Origin: Caryophanales bacterium UBA5732
GTDB taxonomy: Bacteria > Bacillota_I > Bacilli_A > Izemoplasmatales > Hujiaoplasmataceae
Assembly: GCA_002419445.1 (NCBI GenBank)
Contig: DIGC01000067.1
Coordinates: forward strand, 1 to 11,866
Reading direction: 5' to 3'
DNA: 11,866 nt
Shown: in pieces, positions 5,547 through 11,866 of the stretch
Numbering within the stretch: the first letter of the stretch is position 1
Layout of the letters: the number at the start of each line of letters is the position of its first letter
The notes under the pieces: model-generated
What the model was told of the DNA's origin: nothing
The model's input: only the letters and a program-made list of their open reading frames with translations
The model's database searches: none
Translations under genes and position numbers: made by a program

Positions 5547-7528
5547 TGTTAGCAAAAGAGAAAATTGAAGAAATCAAAAAACTTTTGAATCAATACAGTT
5601 ATGAATATTATGTATTGGACAATCCGAGCGCGACGGATTATGAGTTTGATCTGTTGATGCAAGAACTAATAAAATTAGAAAACGAGAATCCAAACCTTAA
5701 AACGTTGGACTCACCAACTCAAAGAGTGGGTGGTGAAGTTGGAGAAAAGTTTGAAAAGGTTAGACATGATATTCCAATGTTATCTTTGGATAACGTTTTT
5801 AGTTATGATGAGTTGAGAGACTTTGATAAAAAGGTCAAAAAGGCCGTAAACAGATACACTTACACAGTCGACTTAAAGATAGACGGGCTTTCAGTTTCTA
5901 TTCTCTATGAAAATGGATTCTATAAAAGAGCGGCTACTAGAGGAAATGGAATTTTAGGTGAGGACATTACAGAAAACGTTAAAACTATTAAATCCATCCC
6001 ACTAAAAATTAATTATGAAAAGAAGCTCGAAGTAAGAGGGGAAATCTATCTTAGCAAGAAGAGTTTCAACAAAATAAATCAGGAAAAAATAGTTAATAAT
6101 GAAGAACCGTTTAAAAATCCACGTAACGCCGCAGCTGGAAGCGTCAGGCAATTAGACCCTAAAATTGTTGCCAAACGAAATCTTGATGTTTTCGTTTATT
6201 ATGGCTATGGGTTGGAAGAATTGAATCATTTTGATATCTTACAAGAACTTAAGGGATTAGGTTTTAAAGTTAATAGTAATACAGTTTATTGTAAAGATAT
6301 AGAAGAAGTAATATCATTTATTGATAAAGTACAAGATTTGAGAATTAATTTGGATTATGAAATTGATGGAGTGGTAATTAAGGTTAATGAAATCAATTTA
6401 TATGAACAAATCGGATATACTTCAAAGTTTCCTAAATGGGCAACCGCATATAAATTCGCCGCTGAAGAGGTTGAAACAGTTTTGGAAGCCATCGATTTTC
6501 AAATAGGCAGAACCGGTGTTGTCAAACCCGTTGCCAAACTGCGCCCAGTTATGATTTCTGGTTCTTTAGTATCAAAAGCGACTCTTCATAACGAGGATTT
6601 CGTCAATAATCGAGACATTCACATAAACGATTACGTTGTTGTTAGAAAAGCTGGAGAAATTATTCCTGAAGTTATACGAGTGGTTAAAGAAAAACGGTCA
6701 GGTGAAGCAGTTAAGTTTAATATGATAAGCAAATGTCCAATTTGTCAAAGCGAATTAGAAAGAAAAATTGGCGAAGCTGACTATTACTGTTTAAATCCAA
6801 ATTGTGAAGCGAAGCATATAGAAGGATTAATTCATTTTGCTTCAAGAGAAGTCTATAACATTGATGGATTAGGAGAAGCGATTCTTACTGAATTTTATAA
6901 TGATGGTTTTGTGAAAAACATTGTCGATATTTTTAAATTAGGACAATACCGTGATGAACTAATCGTTCGTGAAGGGTTTGGAGAAAAAAGTATAGACAAT
7001 TTGTTAATAGCGATCGAAAACTCTAAAAGCAATAATTTAGATAAACTAATATTTGGGTTAGGTATTAGACACGTTGGGGCTAAAACAGCTAAAATATTAG
7101 CCCAAAACTATAATAATTTGTTTGATTTAGTCGACTTAACTATTGACGATTTATCAAGAATAAAAGACATTGGCGAGGCTATTGCTAATAGTGTCTATCA
7201 ATATTTCAATATAAAAGAAAACATTGATATGTTAAATGAATTGAAGGATTTAGGTTTAAATACTGTTTATGTTGACTCAAGACGTCAAGAATTAACGGCT
7301 TTTTCAAACAAATCCGTGGTGTTGACGGGGACTTTAGCAAACTACTCTCGCAATGAAGCGAAAGCGATAATTGAAAAAATGGGTGGAAATGTAAGTTCTG
7401 CCGTTTCAAATAAAACTGATTATGTGTTATTTGGAGAAAGCCCTGGGTCAAAGTATGATAAAGCTTTGTCTTTAGGCGTTAAAATTATAAATGAAGATGA
7501 ATTTAATGAAATGATTAAGAATAGGTGA
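5546..7528 (+). CDS. ligA: NAD-dependent DNA ligase
   Basis: A 660-aa essential ligase that seals nicks in replication and repair, using NAD as adenylate donor. Domains in order: Ia (YYVLDNPSATDYEFD, 21-35), which binds the nicotinamide moiety; the adenylation domain with nucleophile Lys111 in KIDG (111-114), the GEDITENV motif (138-145) and GVVIKV (275-280); the OB fold from about 315 (GRTGVVKPVA, 321-330); a four-cysteine zinc finger (Cys397, Cys400, Cys415, Cys420); helix-hairpin-helix repeats around 430-555; and a C-terminal BRCT domain (about 584-660, with VVLTGTL at 591-597). All key residues are present and the length is standard. It overlaps pcrA by one base. Its stop codon TGA (7526-7528) is embedded in the uvrA ribosome binding site. 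Confidence 0.98.
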   Translation: MLAKEKIEEIKKLLNQYSYEYYVLDNPSATDYEFDLLMQELIKLENENPNLKTLDSPTQRVGGEVGEKFEKVRHDIPMLSLDNVFSYDELRDFDKKVKKAVNRYTYTVDLKIDGLSVSILYENGFYKRAATRGNGILGEDITENVKTIKSIPLKINYEKKLEVRGEIYLSKKSFNKINQEKIVNNEEPFKNPRNAAAGSVRQLDPKIVAKRNLDVFVYYGYGLEELNHFDILQELKGLGFKVNSNTVYCKDIEEVISFIDKVQDLRINLDYEIDGVVIKVNEINLYEQIGYTSKFPKWATAYKFAAEEVETVLEAIDFQIGRTGVVKPVAKLRPVMISGSLVSKATLHNEDFVNNRDIHINDYVVVRKAGEIIPEVIRVVKEKRSGEAVKFNMISKCPICQSELERKIGEADYYCLNPNCEAKHIEGLIHFASREVYNIDGLGEAILTEFYNDGFVKNIVDIFKLGQYRDELIVREGFGEKSIDNLLIAIENSKSNNLDKLIFGLGIRHVGAKTAKILAQNYNNLFDLVDLTIDDLSRIKDIGEAIANSVYQYFNIKENIDMLNELKDLGLNTVYVDSRRQELTAFSNKSVVLTGTLANYSRNEAKAIIEKMGGNVSSAVSNKTDYVLFGESPGSKYDKALSLGVKIINEDEFNEMIKNR

Positions 7529-7529
7529 T
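7523..7529 (+). promoter_or_regulatory. Ribosome binding site of uvrA overlapping the ligA stop
   Basis: AGGTGAT contains the ligA TGA (7526-7528) and ends three bases before the TTG initiator (7533). It is the only credible initiation signal here, since no ATG lies between ligA and the conserved UvrA N-terminus. Confidence 0.78.
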
Positions 7530-7532
7530 AAT

Positions 7533-10355
7533 TTGAGTGATTTTATTACAATTAAAGGGGCTAGAGAGAATAATTTAAAATCGATAGACCTTGAGTTCAA
7601 AAAAAATCAATTAGTGGTTATGACAGGTCTTTCCGGTTCTGGAAAGACCAGTTTGGCTTTCGATACAATTTATGAAGAGGGAAGAAGAAGATACGTAGAG
7701 TCTTTGAGTTCTTATGCTAGACAATTTCTAGGTAATATGGAAAAACCTGATGTTGATTCAATTGAAGGATTATCTCCAGCGATCTCTATTGACCAAAAGA
7801 CGACTTCTAATAATCCACGTTCCACTGTTGGTACTGTGACGGAAATTTATGATTATGTTAGGTTACTTTATGCAAGAATTGGTAGAGTGTTTTGCCCAAC
7901 TCATAAAATCGAAATAAAATCTCAGACAATACAAGAGATGACAAATAGAGCTCTTGGTTATGAGGGCGAAAAGCTTATTATTTTAGCGCCAGTTGTCCGT
8001 GGTAAGAAAGGCACTCATCAGAAAACAATAGATAGTTTAAGAAAAGATGGGTATACTAGAATTAGAATTAACAAGGAAGAGCATGAACTAGATGAAGATA
8101 TAACACTAGATAAAAATATTCGCTATGATATCGATGTGGTAATTGATAGAGTGATTGTAAAAGAAGAGATAACTTCAAGGCTTTACGACTCTTTAGAAGT
8201 AGCCGCTAAATTAGGTGAAGGCCATGTAAAAATATTGGTTAATAAAGAAGAACTTTTATTTAGCGAGCATTTCTCATGTCCGATTTGTGGGTTTACTGTT
8301 CCTGAATTAGAACCTAGACTATTTTCTTTTAACGCACCTAATGGTGCTTGTGAAACTTGCGCAGGATTAGGTTTTAAAAGAAAGATTGATCCTAATCTTT
8401 TATTGCCCGATCAAAATTTAAGTTTAAGAGAAAATGTGTTTCGTAGATACGCTAATATGGACTCTTTATATTTTCAACAAATAGAACAAACAGCCCTTGC
8501 GTTAGACATTCCATTAGATAAACCATTTAAAGATTTATCAGACAAGCATCAAAAGATATTACTTTATGGTTCAAACCAAGATGTTAATTTTAGATATATT
8601 TCCAAAACCGGAAATATGTATCATAATTCAAAAAGGCCATATGAAGGAGTTATTACAAGTCTAGAAAGAAGATATTTATCATCCACTTCTAAATCGATTA
8701 GAAATTGGATAGAGTCGATGATGAATGATATTATTTGTGAAACTTGCAATGGAAAAAAATTAAACAAGGAAGCTTTGTCGGTATATATTGACGGACTAAA
8801 TATTCACGAATTATCAGAACTTAGTGTTCTTCATTTAGTTGATTTTTTAGATAAAATTAATCTTACTGAAAAAGAACATGAAATTTCCAGACCTATTCTC
8901 AAGGAAATGAGAGCTAGACTTGGATTTTTGATTAATGTGGGACTGGACTATTTGTCTTTATCAAGATTATCAGGTACTTTATCTGGCGGGGAAGCCCAAA
9001 GAATTAGATTAGCTACGCAGATAGGTTCTAGATTGACTGGGGTTTTGTACGTTTTAGATGAGCCTTCTATCGGTCTGCATCAAAGAGATAACCGCCGTTT
9101 GATAAATACTCTAAAAGATATGCGTGATTTAGGAAATACTATGATTGTCGTTGAACATGACAATGAAATGATTCTAGAAAGCGATTTGGTTGTTGATATC
9201 GGACCTGGAGCCGGCGATCATGGCGGCGAAGTAATCTTTGTCGGAACGCCAAAAGAGTTGCTTAAGGACAAGAAATCAATTACTGCTAAGTACTTGCGAG
9301 GAGAACTAAAAATTCCTATCCCTGAAAAAAGAAGAGCGCATGACAAGGGATATTTACGAGTTGAAAAAGCTACTCAAAATAACTTAAAGGGTATTTCTGT
9401 TGATTTTCCAATCGGATGTTTTACTGTAGTTACCGGGGTATCGGGTTCTGGTAAGTCTTCTTTGGTCAACGATGTATTGTATACGAATTTAGTCAATTTA
9501 ATTACAAGAAGAAACGAAATTGCCGGTAAGGTTGAAAGATTAGTTAATTATGAAGTCTTCGATAAAATTATCGATATCGATCAATCAGCAATAGGAAGAA
9601 CGCCTAGGTCAAATCCCGCAACTTATACGGGTGTTTTTGATGATATAAGAGATCTGTTTACCAGAACAAAAGAAGCTAAACTTAGGGGTTATGATAAAGG
9701 TAGATTTTCTTTTAATGTTAAGGGCGGAAGGTGTGAACATTGCCAAGGTGACGGCGTTATTAAAATTGAAATGCATTTCATGCCGGATTTATATGTTGAG
9801 TGTGAAGAGTGTCATGGAAAAAGATACAATCAAGAGACTTTGCAAGTAAAATATAAAGGAAAAAATATCGCCGATGTTTTAGATATGCGTGTAGAAGAGA
9901 GTTTAGACTTCTTCGAAAATCAATCTAAAATTTATAATCGTTTAAAAGCGATTAATGATGTTGGTTTAGGTTATATAAAATTAGGCCAATCATCGACAAC
10001 ACTTTCTGGTGGAGAAGCCCAAAGAGTAAAATTAGCTAGTGAATTATATAAGCGAATATCGAATAGATCAATCTATATTTTAGACGAACCAACTACTGGG
10101 CTTCATACTCATGATATTAAAAAATTGATTGAAGTGTTGAATGATATAGTCGATAAAGGCGCAACGGTAATTGTGATTGAACATAATTTAGACGTAATAA
10201 AAGTAGCTGACCACGTTATTGATTTAGGTCCAGAAGGTGGAGACAGAGGCGGCGAAATCATCGCTGAAGGAACTCCAGAAATGATAGCTAAAAACAATAA
10301 ATCATATACCGGTTATTATTTAAAAGAAATATTAACTGATATAGGTAAAGAATAG
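7533..10355 (+). CDS. uvrA: Excinuclease ABC subunit A
   Basis: A 940-aa damage-recognition ATPase of nucleotide excision repair that loads UvrB onto lesions as a dimer. It has two ABC modules. Module 1: Walker A GLSGSGKT (32-39), signature LSGGEAQ (483-489), Walker B LYVLDEPSIGL (505-515). Module 2: Walker A GVSGSGKS (635-642), signature LSGGEAQR (824-831), Walker B IYILDEPTTGL (847-857). Zinc modules: Cys249/252/273/276, and Cys734/737/757/760, the latter next to the DNA-contacting glycine-rich GGRCEHCQG. The UvrB-interacting region lies between about 120 and 245. The start is TTG, chosen because MSDFITIKGAREN aligns with the family start and a ribosome site precedes it. The gene ends with tandem TAG-TAA. 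Its usual partner uvrB is not adjacent; instead ligA precedes it by four bases. Confidence 0.98.
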   Translation: MSDFITIKGARENNLKSIDLEFKKNQLVVMTGLSGSGKTSLAFDTIYEEGRRRYVESLSSYARQFLGNMEKPDVDSIEGLSPAISIDQKTTSNNPRSTVGTVTEIYDYVRLLYARIGRVFCPTHKIEIKSQTIQEMTNRALGYEGEKLIILAPVVRGKKGTHQKTIDSLRKDGYTRIRINKEEHELDEDITLDKNIRYDIDVVIDRVIVKEEITSRLYDSLEVAAKLGEGHVKILVNKEELLFSEHFSCPICGFTVPELEPRLFSFNAPNGACETCAGLGFKRKIDPNLLLPDQNLSLRENVFRRYANMDSLYFQQIEQTALALDIPLDKPFKDLSDKHQKILLYGSNQDVNFRYISKTGNMYHNSKRPYEGVITSLERRYLSSTSKSIRNWIESMMNDIICETCNGKKLNKEALSVYIDGLNIHELSELSVLHLVDFLDKINLTEKEHEISRPILKEMRARLGFLINVGLDYLSLSRLSGTLSGGEAQRIRLATQIGSRLTGVLYVLDEPSIGLHQRDNRRLINTLKDMRDLGNTMIVVEHDNEMILESDLVVDIGPGAGDHGGEVIFVGTPKELLKDKKSITAKYLRGELKIPIPEKRRAHDKGYLRVEKATQNNLKGISVDFPIGCFTVVTGVSGSGKSSLVNDVLYTNLVNLITRRNEIAGKVERLVNYEVFDKIIDIDQSAIGRTPRSNPATYTGVFDDIRDLFTRTKEAKLRGYDKGRFSFNVKGGRCEHCQGDGVIKIEMHFMPDLYVECEECHGKRYNQETLQVKYKGKNIADVLDMRVEESLDFFENQSKIYNRLKAINDVGLGYIKLGQSSTTLSGGEAQRVKLASELYKRISNRSIYILDEPTTGLHTHDIKKLIEVLNDIVDKGATVIVIEHNLDVIKVADHVIDLGPEGGDRGGEIIAEGTPEMIAKNNKSYTGYYLKEILTDIGKE

Positions 10356-10409
10356 TAATTTTTAATAATATATGATATTATATTTGTAGTTTTAAGATTA
10401 GGATTTTTT

Positions 10410-10970
10410 ATGGATAAAGATGATAAAGATATTAGAAAAGAAATTGAAGAACTAGAAAAACTTATTGAGCAAGTGAAAAAACAAAACGAAGAAGAGAAAC
10501 AGAAGCAAAAGAAAAATTCCGCTCCCAAAGGACAGATTGTTGTTAAAATTAACTTGGGTTTGGAGTATTCGCGGAATATATTCATTAATCTTCTAATTAG
10601 TTTTGTTGTCAATTTTCTCATAATTTTCTTTTTATTGAATACCATTAATTTTGCATATGTATCAGATATTATTTACGTTTTATTGACATCCTTGATTCTT
10701 ACACTATATGAAGAACTATATCGAAAATATCTGGTAAAAAATTTTATGTCAATCGTGGTTTTTTCTTCTGGGTTAATCTATTTCTTAATGAATTTGATAC
10801 TCTTCTATTTCTTGGATTTAGTTATATTTAATAGAAATTTTGATTTTAATAGCCATTGGGATCCAATTGCTTTTGTACTATTACTGCACATTTTAAGATT
10901 AATCATTCGCAGTATATATTTAAGAATTGCAAGACAAATAACTTTAGGGAAGCTAAAACGAAGAAGGTGA
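10410..10970 (+). CDS. Unrecognised four-TM membrane protein with N-terminal charged coiled coil
   Basis: A 186-aa protein I do not recognise by motif. Residues 1-40 are almost all Asp/Glu/Lys/Gln with heptad-like leucines and isoleucines, likely a cytoplasmic coiled coil. About four hydrophobic segments follow (roughly 57-79, 82-100, 113-140 and 151-170), then the basic tail KLKRRR. Charge placement suggests both ends are cytoplasmic. No catalytic motif is evident, though EELYRKYL between TM2 and TM3 is a conspicuous charged loop. The ATG is preceded by AGGA at 10400-10403. The gene is in the run, 54 bases after uvrA, and its TGA lies in the hprK ribosome site. In Bacillus the region between uvrA and hprK holds yvlA-yvlD (recalled), and YvlD is also a small four-helix membrane protein. 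A diverged relative is possible but unproven. Reading-frame reality is well supported; function is unknown. Confidence 0.85.
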   Translation: MDKDDKDIRKEIEELEKLIEQVKKQNEEEKQKQKKNSAPKGQIVVKINLGLEYSRNIFINLLISFVVNFLIIFFLLNTINFAYVSDIIYVLLTSLILTLYEELYRKYLVKNFMSIVVFSSGLIYFLMNLILFYFLDLVIFNRNFDFNSHWDPIAFVLLLHILRLIIRSIYLRIARQITLGKLKRRR

Positions 10971-10971
10971 T
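10964..10971 (+). promoter_or_regulatory. Ribosome binding site of hprK overlapping the upstream stop
   Basis: AAGGTGAT contains the TGA (10968-10970) of the 186-aa gene and ends three bases before the hprK ATG (10975). The geometry is identical to the ligA/uvrA junction. An in-frame TTG at 10972 is directly adjacent, but the ATG is better placed. Confidence 0.78.
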
Positions 10972-10974
10972 TTG

Positions 10975-11866
10975 ATGACATCTTTAACAATTAAAGAAGT
11001 TATTGAAGGGTTTAAATTAGATATTATAGCGGGACATAAGGGCGTAAGCCGAAAAGTTTTTATACCAGCTTTAGTCAAACCTGGTATTGAATTAGCGGGG
11101 ATGCTTGAGTTTTATGAGAATGACCGTATTCAAATCATCGGTTCTAAAGAAGCGACGTTTTTTCATTCTCTAGATTCATCTATTCAAGAAGAGAGAATAA
11201 AAGCGATTTTTGAAAAAGGCGCACCGGCATTTATTTTCACTAAAAATGTCGATGTACCCGAATTGTTTATTCATTATGGAGATATTTATAACATTCCTAT
11301 TTTAAAGAGTTATTATAAAACTACATCTTTGTTTAGTGAATTATATTCATTCTTACAAGCGGCTTTGGCCGAAAGAACGACAATGCATGGAGTTTTGCTT
11401 GACATTAATGGCGTTGGTGTTTTAATTACCGGCAAAAGTGGTTTAGGTAAAAGTGAAGTTGCTCTTGAGTTAATTAGACGAGGATATATGTTAGTCGCTG
11501 ATGATACGGTTGAAATATATCAAGTTGAAAAAGGAATGCTTGTTGGTGAAGCGCCGGAAATATTAAAAAAATATTTGGAGATTCGCGGTGTCGGAATCGT
11601 TAATGTCGTACATCTTTATGGAGTAAAGGCTTATCGACAAAAGAAAAGAATTTCTTTAATAGTTGAATTACAAAAGTGGGACGACGAAAAGCAAAATTAT
11701 GATAGATTAGGCTTAAAAACCGATAAAAGAAAAATATTTGATACCTATGTTTCGTATGCGGCTTTGCCAATAACTGAAGCGAGAAATGCAGCTACATTAG
11801 TTGAGGCGGCAGCTTTTGATTTTAAATCGAAGAATTTAGGTTATAATTCTGCTGAGGAATTTAATT
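10975..11866 (+). CDS. hprK: HPr kinase/phosphorylase (3' end outside window)
   Basis: The first 297 residues are present with no stop, so probably only the last 10-20 residues of this roughly 310-aa family are missing. The enzyme phosphorylates and dephosphorylates HPr at Ser46, setting carbon-catabolite control and PTS activity. An N-terminal regulatory domain (about 1-130) is followed by the catalytic domain: His138 in TTMHGVLLD, P-loop GKSGLGKS (153-160), ADDTVEI (175-181) with the acidic pair Asp176/Asp177, and the family signature LEIRGVGIVNV (201-211). The loop usually read as PGRN or VGRN is LPITEARN (264-271) here, keeping Arg270-Asn271 but replacing the preceding residues. The ATG starts four bases after the stop of the 186-aa membrane gene, so expression is probably coupled to the repair genes upstream. 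Confidence 0.96.
   Translation, partial: MTSLTIKEVIEGFKLDIIAGHKGVSRKVFIPALVKPGIELAGMLEFYENDRIQIIGSKEATFFHSLDSSIQEERIKAIFEKGAPAFIFTKNVDVPELFIHYGDIYNIPILKSYYKTTSLFSELYSFLQAALAERTTMHGVLLDINGVGVLITGKSGLGKSEVALELIRRGYMLVADDTVEIYQVEKGMLVGEAPEILKKYLEIRGVGIVNVVHLYGVKAYRQKKRISLIVELQKWDDEKQNYDRLGLKTDKRKIFDTYVSYAALPITEARNAATLVEAAAFDFKSKNLGYNSAEEFN

Noticed and set aside
5352..5555. 67-aa open frame on the minus strand
   Set aside because: It lies wholly opposite the conserved PcrA Tudor-like tail, has no ribosome site and no recognisable motif; a shadow frame.
7206..7451. 81-aa open frame on the minus strand
   Set aside because: It is antisense to the HhH/BRCT end of ligA and resembles no protein family.
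10109..10297. 62-aa open frame on the minus strand
   Set aside because: It is the reverse image of the second ABC Walker B region of uvrA; composition is low complexity.
10356..10409. Separate promoter or terminator between uvrA and the membrane protein gene
   Set aside because: The gap is AT-rich with a weak TAATAT-ATG-ATATTA dyad (10366-10380), but no GC-stem terminator and no convincing -35/-10 pair; readthrough is more likely.
10316..10645. 109-aa Ser/Phe/Cys-rich open frame on the minus strand
   Set aside because: The Phe/Ser/Cys runs are the antisense of the Lys/Glu-rich coiled coil of the membrane protein gene, and the frame overlaps the uvrA end.
10805..10990. 61-aa open frame on the minus strand
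   Set aside because: It overlaps the real membrane protein gene and the hprK start and has no independent support.

Overview
This is an AT-rich chromosomal window made up almost entirely of housekeeping genes. It suggests a low-GC Gram-positive relative: a Firmicute, or a Mollicute-like lineage such as Acholeplasma/Izemoplasma. The evidence is the A/T-rich codon choice, Bacillus-type Shine-Dalgarno sequences, PcrA in place of UvrD, an NAD-dependent ligase, and HPr kinase downstream of uvrA. TGA is used as a stop at the expected ends of pncA, ligA and the 186-aa gene, and the tryptophans in conserved motifs are TGG. The organism therefore reads the standard bacterial code, not the Mycoplasma UGA=Trp code. 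I cannot name the genus from sequence alone.

Layout. (1) 1-516, plus strand: the 3' end of glutaminyl-tRNA synthetase. (2) 510-545: a perfect 36-nt palindrome serving as a shared terminator for convergent genes and containing both stop codons. (3) 539-2493, minus strand: a two-gene NAD salvage operon, pncA then pncB, with a recognisable promoter. (4) 2598-3203, minus strand: a monocistronic Mn/Fe superoxide dismutase with its own promoter and terminator. (5) 3204-3356: a 153-nt divergent control region. (6) 3357-11866, plus strand: a tightly packed run pcrA-ligA-uvrA-(186-aa membrane protein)-hprK, where hprK is cut by the window end. No gene-free stretch exceeds about 155 bases.

How the genes fit together. 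PcrA, LigA and UvrA are three steps of DNA repair and replication (helicase, NAD-dependent nick sealing, damage recognition), co-transcribed without gaps. uvrB, the usual partner of uvrA, is not in the window. The adjoining uvrA-X-hprK order echoes Bacillus-type synteny, and hprK adds carbon-catabolite control. PncA/PncB on the opposite strand recycle nicotinamide to NAD, which LigA consumes, though this proximity may be coincidental.

I found no mobile element, CRISPR array, RNA gene or defence/toxin system. The points worth a second look are regulatory and architectural: the stop-embedding palindrome, candidate operators at the pncA, sodA and pcrA promoters, a near-leaderless pcrA transcript, stop codons embedded in Shine-Dalgarno sequences, and an unrecognised membrane protein in the position where yvlD lies in Bacillus.
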